Both the position numbers and the translations under genes were made by a program. Shown piece by piece: positions 33,875 to 45,036 of a DNA stretch of 64,000 nt. The first letter of the stretch is position 1; every line of letters starts with the position of its first letter. The DNA lies in assembly GCF_016481305.1 (NCBI RefSeq), contig NZ_JAENBO010000003.1, positions 124,001 to 188,000 on the forward strand, read 5' to 3'. Source of the DNA: Streptococcus pacificus (lineage in GTDB: Bacteria; Bacillota; Bacilli; Lactobacillales; Streptococcaceae). Under the pieces are notes generated by a model. The model was not told the origin of the DNA, searched no databases, and saw nothing but the letters and a program-made list of their open reading frames with translations.

Positions 33875-34855
33875 TTAAGCTTTTTCAGTCCAAGGAGTTG
33901 CAGTTTTTTCAATGACTTTATTTAATTCATCAATGTTATTGAATCCAGTTGTACGTAACCATTCAATAGCTGCTTCTTTACCTTCTTTGATATATACTTC
34001 AACTGAACCAGCCCAAGTAGCACGACCACAAAGAACACCGTTAAATTTAGCACCTGCTTCATGAGCAAATACAAGAGTTTCTTGGAAAAGTTTGCTACTT
34101 ACACCAGCACTCAAGTAGATGTATGGCAAGTTACTTGCTGCTTCTTGATCACGGAAGTATTGTGCTGCTTCTTCTTTAGTGTAAACCACTTCACCAGTTG
34201 CAAAACCTTCAACATAGTTCATGTTAACTGGTACTTCAACTTTTAAGACATCCACATTGTAGCGATCTTCTGAGAAGACTTTCATAGCTTCAATCACTTT
34301 TCTTGGTTTTACTTTAGCATATTCTGCACTTGTTGCATCTTTGATTTTTTCATCATATGAAACGATTTCAAGGTAGAAAGGAATATCTTCTGCCACACAC
34401 TCAGAACCGATTCTTTCAATGTATGCTTTCTTTTGAAGGTTAGTGTAATCATCACTATCTACATCATAGTAAAGAAGGAATTTAATGGCATCTGCACCTT
34501 GTTCTTTCAAACGTTTAACAGACCACTCAACCAAACAGTCAGGTAAGCGAGTTGTTGTTGTTGCGTCGTAACCTGTTTTTTCATATGCAAGTAATAGACC
34601 AGCATTTTCATCTTTAACGTCAACAGCTGGAAGGCCAAATTCTGGGTCTAAAAGGATAGATGAAGAATATTTTGTTAATTCTTCTGATACTAAGCTTTTT
34701 AGTTCTTCCATTTGTTCTACTTTTGGTTCTTCAGTTTGGTGTTGTGACATCATTCTTCTTAATGCCCCACGTTGGTCAAAAGCAAGTGCTGAGATCACAC
34801 CATCTTTGTTTGAAAGTTTTTCCATGTAACGACGTTTTTGTTCTGTAAGTGCCAT
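33875..34855 (-). CDS. lacD: tagatose 1,6-bisphosphate aldolase
   Basis: 326 residues of class I Lac[12 protein letters not shown] near residue 25, KFLLYYDVD near 130 and LKVEVPVNM near 205 (Schiff-base lysine region) are intact. It splits tagatose bisphosphate to DHAP and glyceraldehyde-3-phosphate. In S. pyogenes the LacD.1 paralogue also acts as a regulator; nothing here shows that. Confidence 0.93.
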   Translation of the reverse strand: MALTEQKRRYMEKLSNKDGVISALAFDQRGALRRMMSQHQTEEPKVEQMEELKSLVSEELTKYSSSILLDPEFGLPAVDVKDENAGLLLAYEKTGYDATTTTRLPDCLVEWSVKRLKEQGADAIKFLLYYDVDSDDYTNLQKKAYIERIGSECVAEDIPFYLEIVSYDEKIKDATSAEYAKVKPRKVIEAMKVFSEDRYNVDVLKVEVPVNMNYVEGFATGEVVYTKEEAAQYFRDQEAASNLPYIYLSAGVSSKLFQETLVFAHEAGAKFNGVLCGRATWAGSVEVYIKEGKEAAIEWLRTTGFNNIDELNKVIEKTATPWTEKA

Positions 34856-34857
34856 TT

Positions 34858-35787
34858 TTATACCTCTTCTACTTTAATTTGTTTATATAAGTTATCATAG
34901 TTTGCCATGTTAACATGACCAGTCATTTTTTCTTGTGCATTAAGCATACCAAGAACGTTTGCTTTTGTAAGAAGTTCTGCATCACTTTCATTGTGTAAAA
35001 GTGCTGATGAAATTCCTGCAACTGTTGAGTCTCCTGAACCAACAGGATTAACAACAGAAATTTTTGGAATAGTAACGCGATAGAAAGTATCATTGTGCTT
35101 TGCAAAAGCTCCTTTAGAACCTAAAGAAACAACAATCCATTCAATTCCTGCAAATAAGTCATCGTTTAAAACTGCTTTTAATTCTTCAATATCAGAAGAA
35201 ACAGTACGACCTAATAATTGAGATAATTCTTCCAAGTTCGGTTTAATAACCGTAGGTTTATTTTTAGATGCTAAAACAGCTTCCAAAGCTTTGCCTGAAC
35301 AATCTAAAACCACTTTTTTGTGATAAGTGTTAGCAATTTCTATCATTCTAGAATAGTAGTTTTGTTCTAACCCATCTGGTAAGCTACCAGAAATAGCAAC
35401 AACATCTGCTTGTTTTAGAATGATTTTAAAATGATGGAGGAAGCCCTCGCTCTCATCTAAATCTAACATGGGACCTTTTTCTAAGATCTCTGTTTGATTG
35501 CCGTTATGTAAAATAGCGACACAGTTTCTAGTATCACGACTAATACTAAAGAAGCATTTTTTAATGCTATTATCTAAATGATTAATCAGATACTCACCAG
35601 TTGTACCTCCAATACACCCACTGGCCATAACTTTATCGCCAAGTTCAGATAAAACTCTAGTAACATTTAACCCTTTGCCCCCAGGTGTTTTAACAACTTC
35701 AGACACCCGATTGACCGTATCCAAATCCAAATGATCTAAATGATATGAAATATCAACTGACGGATTCATGGTAATGGTTAATATCAT
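34858..35787 (-). CDS. lacC: tagatose-6-phosphate kinase
   Basis: 309 residues of the PfkB ribokinase family. [13 protein letters not shown] near residue 38 and [13 protein letters not shown] near 245 carry the family signatures and catalytic Asp. It makes tagatose-1,6-bisphosphate. First gene of lacCD-lacX; the stop is two bases before lacD. Confidence 0.94.
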   Translation of the reverse strand: MILTITMNPSVDISYHLDHLDLDTVNRVSEVVKTPGGKGLNVTRVLSELGDKVMASGCIGGTTGEYLINHLDNSIKKCFFSISRDTRNCVAILHNGNQTEILEKGPMLDLDESEGFLHHFKIILKQADVVAISGSLPDGLEQNYYSRMIEIANTYHKKVVLDCSGKALEAVLASKNKPTVIKPNLEELSQLLGRTVSSDIEELKAVLNDDLFAGIEWIVVSLGSKGAFAKHNDTFYRVTIPKISVVNPVGSGDSTVAGISSALLHNESDAELLTKANVLGMLNAQEKMTGHVNMANYDNLYKQIKVEEV

Positions 35788-35900
35788 TACATACTCCTTT
35801 CATTCAATGGGATTTTATCTCATTTTAATATATTTGTAGACAATCTGTCTTCATTTGATTAGGATTTAACATAGCAAAACCATCTTAATTCCATACCTAT

Positions 35901-35960
35901 AATATAAACCAAAACAAACACAAAGTCAAGGTTTTTATGTTTATATTTGTTTATATTTAT
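35901..35960 (-). promoter_or_regulatory. lacC promoter and operator region
   Basis: -35 TTGACT (35924-35929) and -10 TATATT (35901-35906), 17-bp spacer, minus strand. Flanking AT-rich TTTGTTTA repeats at about 35938-35965 lie between this promoter and the divergent regulator gene. Confidence 0.65.
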
Positions 35961-36060
35961 TTGTTTTAGTCAGTAATAAAAAAGAAATGATTGAAAAAAA
36001 TAAGTCTCTATGCTATGATAAATCTACAATCAGTCGAACTACTATAAAAAGGAGTAAAAC

Positions 36061-36825
36061 ATGCTAAAAAGAGAACGCTTACAACGTATTCTTGAAAAAG
36101 TTAACAACGAAGGGCTTATAACCGTTCAAGAAATTATAGCTGAGTTAGATGTCTCAGATATGACTGTTCGAAGAGATTTGCATGAATTAGAAAAAAACGG
36201 CAAATTAATTAGAGTACATGGTGGTGCACAAAGCATCAGCCAAAATAGTTTTTATGAACGTTCTAACACTGAAAAATTAACTAAACAAATTGAAGAGAAA
36301 AAAGAAATAGCTACAGCTGCTATTGATCTCATTAAAGACGGTGAAACAATCTTTCTTGGTCCAGGAACGACAGTAGAGTGTGTGGCAAAAAATTTGCACC
36401 AACGCAATTTACGAATCATCACAAATAGTTTACCAGTTTTTAACATCCTAAAAGATAGCCAAACCGTTGATCTTATCCTCCTTGGTGGAGAGTATAGGGA
36501 TATTACAGGTGCTTTTGTAGGCAGTTTTACTAATAACTATGTCAAATCGCTTAAATTCTCTAAAACATTTATCAGTGCTAACGCGATATACAAAGATCGT
36601 GTGGCTACCTATAGTGAATCTGAAGGTGAGCTCTTAAATATTGTATTAAATAATTCTATTCAAAAAATATTGCTAGTTGATCATACCAAATTTGGTCGCT
36701 ATGACTTTTATGCGTTTTATAAAACCAATTTCTTTGATTTTCTAATTACTGATTCTGCTATCTCCCAAGAGAACCAAAAAATTTATAATCAATACACCGA
36801 AATTATTATCCCAGAAACAACATAA
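36061..36825 (+). CDS. DeoR family regulator, LacR-like (second copy)
   Basis: 254 residues, paralogue of the regulator at 28650-29405. HTH LITVQEIIAELDVSDMTVRRDLHELE near residue 20 and GETIFLGPGTTVECVAKNL in the sensor domain. Divergent from lacC, so likely controls lacCD-lacX and itself. AAAAGGAG lies 7 bases before the ATG. Confidence 0.86.
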   Translation: MLKRERLQRILEKVNNEGLITVQEIIAELDVSDMTVRRDLHELEKNGKLIRVHGGAQSISQNSFYERSNTEKLTKQIEEKKEIATAAIDLIKDGETIFLGPGTTVECVAKNLHQRNLRIITNSLPVFNILKDSQTVDLILLGGEYRDITGAFVGSFTNNYVKSLKFSKTFISANAIYKDRVATYSESEGELLNIVLNNSIQKILLVDHTKFGRYDFYAFYKTNFFDFLITDSAISQENQKIYNQYTEIIIPETT

Positions 36826-36827
36826 AA

Positions 36828-36855
36828 AAAGCATTGTCAACAATGCTTTTTTTAT
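36828..36855. terminator. terminator of the second LacR-like gene
   Basis: Stem AAAAGCATTG / CAATGCTTTT with T runs on both strands; may also serve the convergent dipeptidase gene. Confidence 0.85.
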
Positions 36856-36876
36856 GTTTTAAAAATAAATCACTCA

Positions 36877-38274
36877 TTAATCACTAAGTGAAAAACGGTT
36901 GGTCATTAAATTACTAGCATCATGTAGTAATTTGGCTAATAAAAGATTTGTTTGTTTCTCAACATAATCACTCATTTCTTGATTTTCGTATTCAAAATCA
37001 ATCATTTCACCTTGAGCAAGTGCATTATCAACTTTTAAAAGTCGCTCGTGTCCTTTGGCCATAATCTCTTGGTTATAACTGTCGATATCGCCTTCATGTT
37101 GTCTAAAATGCGGGTCACTTATGGCAGCAATCAAGCGATTAGTCCAGTAAAAACTGTTAGTGGTCACTGTTTCTGGTGTATAGGCAAAATAATCTGGTGT
37201 TTTACTAATTTGCGTAAAGAAAGGGACCATAGCATTAAATGGCATAGAACCGTAACTTAACCACTGAATACCTGTTGTTTCTTTTGGTTTATCAGGACGA
37301 AGTTGTAAAAGGGCAGTTTGGCTAGTTCTATTGATACCAATCGGTCTAAAAGCTTTTCTAGAGTGCTCATTACCTTCTAGTCCATAAGGGTCATATTCAG
37401 TGTTTTGATAATGCCCGCTTAAAACATATTTGATGTCTTCAACAGTAATCTTACGGTAAGGTTTTTGACTCCAAGGAATGAAAAAACTAGTGGGCTCTTG
37501 CTTTATTTCTGGATTTAAAAAGCGTTGAATAAACCAAGAACGAGGCGTATTATATTGTCTGTCTTTATCCTTTTGACTGCCAAAAGCGAGCCTTGGATTA
37601 AAATGTTCATGACTATAATTTAACTCTAGGTGGTTGTCTTTAATAAACTCACGAAGACCTGTCGAATAAAGAAAATGATCAGGGTTATTAAATTCAAAGT
37701 AATCAAGACCAAGTTGATTAGGGTTAGTAACGTAAGCATTGTCCGGTACGCGTCTTGCAATCCAGTGATGGCCACCGACTGTTTCCATCCACCAAATCTC
37801 ATCAACGTCTGAAAAAGCAATACCATTTGACTCATAAGTACCAAATTCTTCAAGAATCTTTCCTAAACGTTTGACACCATCACGCGCTGAGTGAATGTAA
37901 GGTAAGACTAGTGTCACCATATCTTCTTCACCGATTCCAGAAGGCACTAACGGGTCTGCTCCTAGCACACGACTATTCGTTGTGATTGTTTCAGTGGCAC
38001 TCATGGCAACATTTTCTTCATTGATGCCAGCCGCTGCCCAAAGCCCATCTTTTCTTAAGGCATCAGGTACTGCTGTGTAACGCATTGGTTCTTCATCAAG
38101 TGACATTTCAAATGATGATAACACCGATTGGTATTTCTTTGGTTGGTCTTCTTTGTTAAAAACAACAAAGTGTTTTGGTGTAAACTCACCATTTTGTGAA
38201 TCTTCTGTTCTAGCAATCATGGTAGAGCCATCATAACTAGCATTTTTACCAACAAGAATGGTTGTACATCCCAT
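36877..38274 (-). CDS. pepD: C69 family dipeptidase
   Basis: 465 residues. [26 protein letters not shown] places the nucleophile Cys at residue 3, as in family C69 peptidases. VSATET-type and [10 protein letters not shown] segments fit. Cleaves dipeptides; no signal peptide is seen, so probably cytoplasmic. Confidence 0.9.
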   Translation of the reverse strand: MGCTTILVGKNASYDGSTMIARTEDSQNGEFTPKHFVVFNKEDQPKKYQSVLSSFEMSLDEEPMRYTAVPDALRKDGLWAAAGINEENVAMSATETITTNSRVLGADPLVPSGIGEEDMVTLVLPYIHSARDGVKRLGKILEEFGTYESNGIAFSDVDEIWWMETVGGHHWIARRVPDNAYVTNPNQLGLDYFEFNNPDHFLYSTGLREFIKDNHLELNYSHEHFNPRLAFGSQKDKDRQYNTPRSWFIQRFLNPEIKQEPTSFFIPWSQKPYRKITVEDIKYVLSGHYQNTEYDPYGLEGNEHSRKAFRPIGINRTSQTALLQLRPDKPKETTGIQWLSYGSMPFNAMVPFFTQISKTPDYFAYTPETVTTNSFYWTNRLIAAISDPHFRQHEGDIDSYNQEIMAKGHERLLKVDNALAQGEMIDFEYENQEMSDYVEKQTNLLLAKLLHDASNLMTNRFSLSD

Positions 38275-38284
38275 TTTTATCCTC

Positions 38285-39196
38285 CTATAAATCTTCTGCT
38301 ATTTTATTAATCTTTCTCAAACGATGATTGACACCGCTTTTTGTTAAGGGAAATTCTAAACTATCGGCTATTTCTTGTAAAGAATAGTCCGGATGAGTGA
38401 TACGAATTTGAGCAATTTGTTGTAACTCAATAGGTAAACTATCAAGACCAACCGTATCGTTTATTTTACTAATATTATTGATGAGTTTCATACTAGCATT
38501 GATGGTTCTAGCGATATTGGCGGTTTCAACATTATTAGCCCTGTTAATATCGTTTCTAGCCTCTTTCATCAATTTGATTTCTTCAAAGGTTTCTCTGGCT
38601 GCCATGGCATTAATAACAATCAAAAAATCCATAATGTCATCTGCCTTTTGAAGATAGGTGACAGCACCGTTTTTTCGTTCAATGACTTTGGCATCTAATA
38701 AGAATTTTTTCATGAGATTGGCTAAATCTTGTGCGTGATCAGAGTATATTGAGAAAATCTCCAGCTGATATTTACCAGAGTCTGGTTCTCTAATGGTTCC
38801 TGCTGATAAGAAAGCACCTCTTAGATAGGAACGTCCTGCCTCATCATTCGTTAGAATGTGAGGATCAATCCCAGTTGTAAAACCAAAGAAAGAGTCTGCT
38901 AGCTGTAATTGTGATAATATACGATCAACCTGTTCATCAATAAAGACTTGATAGACACGATTTTTTTTGAGATTTGTCTTTTGATGATAATTAATATCTG
39001 GTTTTACCTGACATAATTTTTCAAGCATTTCGTAAATATGTCTAGCGACTTTGGCATTTTCAGTAGTGACAGATAAGGTCAATCCTTTACTGGTCAATCC
39101 TAAATTACCTGACATTTTAATAATAGCCGATAATTCATGCACATCGTCTGTTGAAGCACTCAAAATTTCTTCTTTAACCGTGGTTGTAAAACTCAT
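38285..39196 (-). CDS. whiA: DNA-binding protein WhiA
   Basis: 303 residues: N-terminal LAGLIDADG-like domain ([14 protein letters not shown] near 125) and a C-terminal HTH ([26 protein letters not shown]). It affects division and chromosome segregation in Firmicutes. Overlaps yvcK by 4 bp; third of rapZ-yvcK-whiA. Confidence 0.95.
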   Translation of the reverse strand: MSFTTTVKEEILSASTDDVHELSAIIKMSGNLGLTSKGLTLSVTTENAKVARHIYEMLEKLCQVKPDINYHQKTNLKKNRVYQVFIDEQVDRILSQLQLADSFFGFTTGIDPHILTNDEAGRSYLRGAFLSAGTIREPDSGKYQLEIFSIYSDHAQDLANLMKKFLLDAKVIERKNGAVTYLQKADDIMDFLIVINAMAARETFEEIKLMKEARNDINRANNVETANIARTINASMKLINNISKINDTVGLDSLPIELQQIAQIRITHPDYSLQEIADSLEFPLTKSGVNHRLRKINKIAEDL

Positions 39197-40170
39197 AGAC
39201 TATACCCTTTTATCAAGCTCATCAGCTCTTCCACCACTAAATCACCATGGTGAAAAGCCCCACCATTTTCTAAATGTAAGAAATTAGAAGAGATAACTCG
39301 TTTCACTTGCTTAGATAAGCCTTTAAAATCATGTTCCACTTGGACTAGGTATTCATCAAACTGGTGATTATCCATATACCCTTGAGGAACAGGTTCAATA
39401 TTAACTAAAACCGTATCAATAACATCTTTTCCAAGATGTTTGTTAAGAACCGTAACATGATCGCTATCAGTAAAGTGTTCCGTTTCACCGTATTGAGTCA
39501 TGATGTTACAGACATAGGCTATTTCAGCAGGTGTCTTTAATAAGGCCTCTTTAATTTCTGGAATCACTAAGCTGGGTAAAATAGAAGTAAATAGAGAGCC
39601 TGGTCCTAAAACAATCATATCGCTTTCCATAATACTTTCTACCACTTTTCGACTAGCTTTTGGGACATCGTCATTATAAGCATTAGTGACATAAACATAA
39701 TCAATCATTCCTTTGTAATTGGCAATTTGACTTTCTCCAATCACTTCATGACCATCTTGGAAAACCGCATGAAGTGTCAGAGCTTGATCACTAGCTGGAA
39801 AGATTTTCCCTGTGATATGGAAGAACTTTGCAAGGAGCTGAATCGCACTATAGGTAGAGCCTTTCATTTCTGAAATGCCTGCAATAATCAGATTTCCTAA
39901 AGGATGACCCGCTAAAGCACCATCATTTTCATTGAAACGGTATTGAAAAATCTGCTCATAGAATTTGGGCATATCACTCATAGCCACTAAAACATTGCGT
40001 AAATCTCCTGGAGGGACTAACTGCATAACTGATCTGAGTTCACCAGAACTGCCTCCATCATCAGCAACCGTTACAATCGCAACAATATCAACGTCTTGAT
40101 GGCGTAAGCTATTTAAAATAACAGGAATTCCTGTGCCACCACCAATAACGGTTATTTTCGGTTTTCTCAT
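39193..40170 (-). CDS. yvcK: YvcK/gluconeogenesis factor
   Basis: 325 residues of the CofD-like family ([34 protein letters not shown]). Known to bind UDP-sugars and influence cell-wall and carbon metabolism. Overlaps both rapZ and whiA by 4 bp. Confidence 0.94.
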   Translation of the reverse strand: MRKPKITVIGGGTGIPVILNSLRHQDVDIVAIVTVADDGGSSGELRSVMQLVPPGDLRNVLVAMSDMPKFYEQIFQYRFNENDGALAGHPLGNLIIAGISEMKGSTYSAIQLLAKFFHITGKIFPASDQALTLHAVFQDGHEVIGESQIANYKGMIDYVYVTNAYNDDVPKASRKVVESIMESDMIVLGPGSLFTSILPSLVIPEIKEALLKTPAEIAYVCNIMTQYGETEHFTDSDHVTVLNKHLGKDVIDTVLVNIEPVPQGYMDNHQFDEYLVQVEHDFKGLSKQVKRVISSNFLHLENGGAFHHGDLVVEELMSLIKGYSL

Positions 40171-41057
40171 GAGCGATTCAAGGTCTCCTTACGTTTTTGA
40201 TAATCTCTATGGCTTTCATTGACTGGCCAATCTTGTTTTAATTCTTCGGCAATTCGGTGGGCAAAAGCAACACTTCTGTGTTGTCCTCCTGTACAACCAA
40301 TGGCAATGGTTAAGGTGGATTTTCCTTCTTTACGATAGCTTGGTAAAATGGGTTGTAAGAGGGTCATTAAATGTTGATAGAACTCTTCTGATTCTTGATG
40401 ATTCATCACGTAGTCATACACGGGTTGATCAAGACCTGTCATCGGCCTTAACTCAGGTTGGTAATGAGGATTTGGTAAAAAACGGACATCAAACACAAGG
40501 TCAGCATCTAAAGGTAATCCGTATTTGAAACCAAAACTAATCACTTCTATACGAAACATTTTTTGCTGATTGTCCCCAGAAAACTGATCAACAATCGTTT
40601 GACGCAGTTGTCTAGGTGTTAGGGTTGTGGTATCGACCACATTTTGGCTAAGGCTTTTTAGAGGTGCTAACAATTCTCTTTCTAATTTTATTCCATCTAA
40701 CACACGACCATCCGCAGACAAAGGATGACTTCTTCTGGTTTCTTTGTAGCGAGAAATCAACTCACTATCTGTGGCATCAAGAAATAAAATTTTAACCGAA
40801 ATCTGATCATTAAGTTCTAAATCATCTAAAATATTGGTTAACTCAGAGAAGAATAACCGACTTCTCATATCAACGACTAAAGCCACTTTATGATTTTCAT
40901 TGGCCTGTAAAACCAACTCTAAAAACTTGGGCATGAGGGTTGGTGGCATATTATCAATAGTAAAATAACCCAAATCTTCAAAAGATTGGATGGCAACCGT
41001 TTTTCCAGCACCACTCATTCCTGTAACAATAACGAGGTTAATGGTTTGATCAGACAT
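40167..41057 (-). CDS. rapZ: RNase adapter / nucleotide-binding protein RapZ
   Basis: 296 residues. P-loop GMSGAGKT near residue 15 and C-terminal [17 protein letters not shown]. In Gram-negatives it regulates GlmS through RNA decay; in Firmicutes the role (YvcJ) is less clear. First gene of the three-gene unit. Confidence 0.94.
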   Translation of the reverse strand: MSDQTINLVIVTGMSGAGKTVAIQSFEDLGYFTIDNMPPTLMPKFLELVLQANENHKVALVVDMRSRLFFSELTNILDDLELNDQISVKILFLDATDSELISRYKETRRSHPLSADGRVLDGIKLERELLAPLKSLSQNVVDTTTLTPRQLRQTIVDQFSGDNQQKMFRIEVISFGFKYGLPLDADLVFDVRFLPNPHYQPELRPMTGLDQPVYDYVMNHQESEEFYQHLMTLLQPILPSYRKEGKSTLTIAIGCTGGQHRSVAFAHRIAEELKQDWPVNESHRDYQKRKETLNRS

Positions 41058-41097
41058 GGCAACTCCTTCTCTCTTTTTCTTTTCTATATTATATCAA

Positions 41098-41126
41098 AAA
41101 ATTCACCATCCTTGTGGTGAATTTCT
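41098..41126 (-). terminator. terminator of the TlpA gene
   Basis: Stem AAATTCACCA / TGGTGAATTT with a T run on the minus side. Confidence 0.82.
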
Positions 41127-41139
41127 TTTTATGATTAAC

Positions 41140-41697
41140 TTATTGTAAAAGCTCTAATTGTTCTTCTAGCATTTCTTCATTGATTTGACCTGGGTAGTAT
41201 TTTGCTAAGCTACCATCGCTATTAATGAATACATGTGTCGGAAAAGCTCTTATGGCATAATCTTCCATAAAGTGATCACTACTATCAAAATAAACTGGAT
41301 AAGTAGCGCCAAGTTCTTCTGCTGCTGCTAAAATAGTGGCAGAGTCTTTGTCAGCTGGATTACTATTTTTAAATTGTTTATCATTTGGTGAGGTAACAGA
41401 TAAAAAGACGATATCATCCTTATCTTTCACTTTTTGATAGACTTTTTCTAATTCTGGAAATTCTCGCTTACAAGGGCCACACCAGCTCGCCCAAACATTA
41501 ACATAAACTTTTTTCCCTTTCAAATCACTTAAGGAAATCGTTTCACCGTTCTCATCAATCAAGGTGAAATCAGGAGCTTTTTCTGTCTTTGTTTCTTGAG
41601 TTGTTTTAGTATTATTATTTGATGGCTCATTATCTTGTGTGGTTGAGCAAGCTGTTAGTAAAAAAACTGATACTAGTAATAAAAAATATTTTTTCAT
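41140..41697 (-). CDS. TlpA-family thioredoxin lipoprotein
   Basis: 185 residues. Lipobox LLTAC with the lipid-attached Cys at 17, then a thioredoxin domain with WASWCGPC near residue 70. Together with CcdA upstream it forms an extracytoplasmic reductase pair like pneumococcal Etrx/CcdA. The client (for example a methionine sulfoxide reductase) is not encoded beside it. Confidence 0.9.
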   Translation of the reverse strand: MKKYFLLLVSVFLLTACSTTQDNEPSNNNTKTTQETKTEKAPDFTLIDENGETISLSDLKGKKVYVNVWASWCGPCKREFPELEKVYQKVKDKDDIVFLSVTSPNDKQFKNSNPADKDSATILAAAEELGATYPVYFDSSDHFMEDYAIRAFPTHVFINSDGSLAKYYPGQINEEMLEEQLELLQ

Positions 41698-41710
41698 GGG
41701 TTAACCTTTC

Positions 41711-42424
41711 TTATATTAAATGATTCATAACAGTCGTAAATGATCCCGTCATAATGCTAATGCCAATCACAAGTAGAATAAGACCAGAAATAACTTTCGT
41801 ATATTTGACAAATTTTACTTGTTGTTTAAAGAAGTGAAGCATCTTTTGTGAAAAAATAGCTACTAATAAAAACGGAAGCATAAAACCAATAGAATAAACT
41901 AGCAAAAAGAGGATGCTAAGACTTCCTTGATGGGAACTAGCGTAAAAGAAGACACTCGCTAAAATGGGACCAATACAGGGACTCCAAGAAAAACTAAAGG
42001 TAAATCCTAGTAAAAACGCTAAGAGAGGTCCTACTTTTTGTCCCACCTTGTAAACAGTTTGTTTGGCTGAAAATTCTCTTAATAAAAAGTCAATTTTAAG
42101 CCAGCCAATTTGAAATAGCCCCATCGCAATCATCAAAACACCACTAATCATCTGTAAAATTTTTAGATGTTCATTTAAAAAACGGCTTAAAAGACTACTT
42201 GCAAAAGCTAAGATAAAAAAGGTCAAAGCGATTCCTGAAATAAAGCACAAGGTATTAATCAAAACTCTTTTTTGGCGATTGCCTAAATGGTTTTGGCTAT
42301 CCTTATCACCATCTCCTGCTAAAATACCAATATAGATGGGTAAAATAGGCAAGACACAGGGTGAAAAAAAGGATAATACCCCTTCTAAAAAGAGGGCTAA
42401 TACTGTGATATTTTGAAATGCCAT
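41711..42424 (-). CDS. ccdA: CcdA-type thiol transport membrane protein
   Basis: 237 residues with six membrane segments; FFSPCVLPILPIY near residue 20 and FSFSWSPCIGPILAS near 145 hold the paired cysteines that carry reducing power across the membrane. It supplies the TlpA lipoprotein encoded 13 bp downstream. Confidence 0.93.
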   Translation of the reverse strand: MAFQNITVLALFLEGVLSFFSPCVLPILPIYIGILAGDGDKDSQNHLGNRQKRVLINTLCFISGIALTFFILAFASSLLSRFLNEHLKILQMISGVLMIAMGLFQIGWLKIDFLLREFSAKQTVYKVGQKVGPLLAFLLGFTFSFSWSPCIGPILASVFFYASSHQGSLSILFLLVYSIGFMLPFLLVAIFSQKMLHFFKQQVKFVKYTKVISGLILLVIGISIMTGSFTTVMNHLI

Positions 42425-42483
42425 ATCATCCTCCTCAATATAGTTATTATCGCTAAGAATAACATTCTTGCAAAAATGATTGG

Positions 42484-43674
42484 TTACTTACTAACTTCAT
42501 CTGAAATAATAGCATCTCTATTCTTAAAATAGAGTAGAGGTGCTAATAACAGCAATAAAATACCTAATAAAATAAAAGTTCTAGCAAAGCCTATATTATC
42601 AATCAACCAACCTGTCAACGGAAAAACAATGATCATTGATAAGCTAAAACACATGGCATTGACACTCAAAAGTGTGGCTCTGACTTCACTTGGTAGCTTG
42701 TGTTGTAGGTCGTTGTTGAAAATCGGTAAAAACAAAGCATACAGACCATTACTAAAGAGATAAATAAGAGCGTAGCTAACAACATGACCAGTGATAGCAA
42801 AGATAAAACTAAGTCCTGTTAGAAAAACTAAGATTGGAAAAACACACTTAGAATGCCATTTTTCGCCAATGCGACTGGCCAACCAAACAGCTAAAACATT
42901 AATCACACTACCTAAAAGCATGATAAAACTAATTTGCCAAACGGTTAAATTGGGTAATTCATTTTGATAGTAGAAATAAAACATACACATGATGCTAGCC
43001 ACAAACTGGAAACTGAGCATCCAAAAGAGCAACCCTGGTTTTTCTTTAAATTCTTTTGAAACGACTAAGACAATCGATTTTAAAGTGGTTTGTTCACCTT
43101 CTTTAGCTTTTAACTGTGGTTCTTTCATCAGATAGATTAACCCAATACCAATCAATGACAAAACAATCATGATGTAGTAAGTATAATGTAAAAGACCATG
43201 AACAAAAAAACTAGCCATAACACTGCCAAGTGCTAATCCTGCTTCAACAAAGCCAGCAATGACACTTGTGATTTTTAAGTAGCGTGACTCAAGACCGGCC
43301 TCTTTAGCCGACTCAAAAAGCATGGCAGAATCCGTTCCTGAGCTAAAATTATAGCCTAAGGCGGTTAGAATCATAGCAATGGCATAAATCCAGAAATTGC
43401 CTTGTCCCAAAATCATTAAAAGACTGGATAGGATAGTCATCACTCGACTGATATAAAGATTGGTTTTATAGGTGAATCGATCTGCCAGCATGCCTGAAGG
43501 AATTTCAAAAAGAATACTAGTCCCATGAAATAGACTTTCCAAAAGACCAACTTCTAATAAACTCATCCCGTTTTGGCTTAGAAACAAGACCCAAAAAGTG
43601 GTGATGCCAAAAAAGGATAGGAAATCTAATCCTCCAAGAAGGCTGATATTGCGACGATATTTTTTCTGATACAT
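42484..43674 (-). CDS. MFS transporter
   Basis: 396 residues, about 12 membrane segments of the major facilitator superfamily (FEIPSGMLADRFTYK motif A near residue 60). Substrate unknown. Apparently monocistronic; GGAG-type site is not obvious. Confidence 0.85.
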   Translation of the reverse strand: MYQKKYRRNISLLGGLDFLSFFGITTFWVLFLSQNGMSLLEVGLLESLFHGTSILFEIPSGMLADRFTYKTNLYISRVMTILSSLLMILGQGNFWIYAIAMILTALGYNFSSGTDSAMLFESAKEAGLESRYLKITSVIAGFVEAGLALGSVMASFFVHGLLHYTYYIMIVLSLIGIGLIYLMKEPQLKAKEGEQTTLKSIVLVVSKEFKEKPGLLFWMLSFQFVASIMCMFYFYYQNELPNLTVWQISFIMLLGSVINVLAVWLASRIGEKWHSKCVFPILVFLTGLSFIFAITGHVVSYALIYLFSNGLYALFLPIFNNDLQHKLPSEVRATLLSVNAMCFSLSMIIVFPLTGWLIDNIGFARTFILLGILLLLLAPLLYFKNRDAIISDEVSK

Positions 43675-43812
43675 GCTGTTTTATTCTCCCTTACTATCAG
43701 ACATTATATCATAAAAGACCCTGCCGAATCAGCACTATCTGGCGTCATTTTGAAAAAAATTAATGAGCCAATTGGCGTCGTTGAGGCTGTTGTTATAGTC
43801 ATTATTAGTCAG

Positions 43813-44424
43813 TTAAACTAGTAATGGCACTATCAATATAATTGTATTAATCCCTGCATGACATAGGATTGAAACCCACAAATTATTGCTCTTTTTATAG
43901 GCAGTACCTAATATTGCTCCAAAGAGTGCATAATAGCCAAATGAAGCAAATGTTTCTGGACCATGTAGGATTGAAAAAATGCTAGAAGTGAGTACAATAC
44001 CCAACCATGTGTTTTTAAAAGCACCTTTTTGGATAAATCCTCTTAAAAACAACTCTTCTTCCAATGGAGCAAAAATGGTAATGCTTAAAACTAATAATAA
44101 TTGATAACCATCTGTTATCAAACTATTAGTAATATCAGTTCCCGACCGTGAATGAAGGACAAAAACAGAACTGTAAATAGCGGAATATAAAAAAATTGTC
44201 ACCAAAGCCAGAAGAAAAATTAACCATTGCTTTTTAGTTGGAAAACGAAGTTTGTCTATCTCAGACTTTTGAAAATACCGGAAACTAAGCCACAATAAAA
44301 CAATCTCTACCAGGACTTGAACAACATCACTGATGGCTTGATTATCAAAATGAAACATATATACTATAGCCCCTAAAAAAAGAGGACCTAATAACCCAAT
44401 AAAAAAATTACCAACTCTTTCCAA
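43813..44424 (-). CDS. CPBP family membrane protease-like protein
   Basis: 203 residues, about six membrane segments. The CPBP/Abi motifs are intact: EELFLRG near residue 128, ILHGP near 165 and CHAGIN near 190. Such proteins (BlpY/PncO type) protect producers from their bacteriocins. Paralogue of 48903-49508. Last gene of the operon that starts at 46085. Confidence 0.85.
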   Translation of the reverse strand: MERVGNFFIGLLGPLFLGAIVYMFHFDNQAISDVVQVLVEIVLLWLSFRYFQKSEIDKLRFPTKKQWLIFLLALVTIFLYSAIYSSVFVLHSRSGTDITNSLITDGYQLLLVLSITIFAPLEEELFLRGFIQKGAFKNTWLGIVLTSSIFSILHGPETFASFGYYALFGAILGTAYKKSNNLWVSILCHAGINTIILIVPLLV

Positions 44425-44448
44425 GTTCTTCTCCTTTTTATAATTCTT

Positions 44449-44616
44449 TTAGCGGTAAAGCCGTCTAAGCATTCTCAAGCAGATGGAATTCCCTTTTTTC
44501 TGTGCTAGTTCTTTTTTATAACGCTCACGCTCATCTTCCATACCGTCTTTAAGTACAAAATAAACAATAAGTACAGTTCCTAAAATAAAAATCAGTTCCT
44601 TTAACCACTGCATCAT
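44449..44616 (-). CDS. small membrane peptide, 55 residues
   Basis: Below usual ORF cutoffs. One membrane helix (about 5-22) then a charged, basic tail (DERERYKKELAQKK). AAGGG lies about 7 bases before the ATG and it fits the operon between immunity-like genes. No recognised family; not a double-glycine peptide. A holin- or immunity-like accessory role would be a guess. Confidence 0.6.
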   Translation of the reverse strand: MMQWLKELIFILGTVLIVYFVLKDGMEDERERYKKELAQKKGNSICLRMLRRLYR

Positions 44617-44683
44617 TTTTTCCCTTTTAAGATTTTATGTTATTTAATTGGACAGGTTATTTGCTTAACTTGTCCTATTAATT

Positions 44684-45019
44684 TTACATCATAGCAATTG
44701 GACCATATAGTTTAAGATTTGGTTTGATGTCTTCAAAATGGAAACGATCGTAGGCTTTCCATGCTTGATAGGCATCAGTTTCCAGCTTTAATTGTCCAAT
44801 CCCAACCAAAAGACTGGCTCTTTGATGAAATTTTTCCAATTCAAGCAAAATAACATTGTTAATCTTTTTTGTTTTTTCAATGGTTCTCATCATATCATCA
44901 ATATTATTTTGGAATCTTTGTTCATCTCCCAACCCTTTTTTAGAGTTTTGAAATTTTTGATTTAAATCATTGATAAGTGTACTTGCTTCTTTTAGTGTGT
45001 CTTTAGTAAATGTTGTCAT
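44684..45019 (-). CDS. uncharacterised helical protein in the immunity operon
   Basis: 111 residues, predicted helical and soluble (TLKEASTLINDLNQKF, IDDMMRTIEKTKK). No signal peptide and no recognised family. The ATG at 45019 has GGAGG 8 bases upstream. Co-directional with its neighbours under the operator at 46196; immunity or regulation are possible roles. Confidence 0.7.
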   Translation of the reverse strand: MTTFTKDTLKEASTLINDLNQKFQNSKKGLGDEQRFQNNIDDMMRTIEKTKKINNVILLELEKFHQRASLLVGIGQLKLETDAYQAWKAYDRFHFEDIKPNLKLYGPIAMM

Positions 45020-45036
45020 TATCATATCCTCCTTTT

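Noticed and set aside
43738-43790. Repeated TGGCGTC in the gap after the MFS gene
   Set aside because: Only two copies, no match to the operator pattern and no promoter.
44651-44677. Imperfect GGACAGGTTA hairpin between small genes
   Set aside because: One mismatch and no T run; neighbouring genes look co-transcribed.
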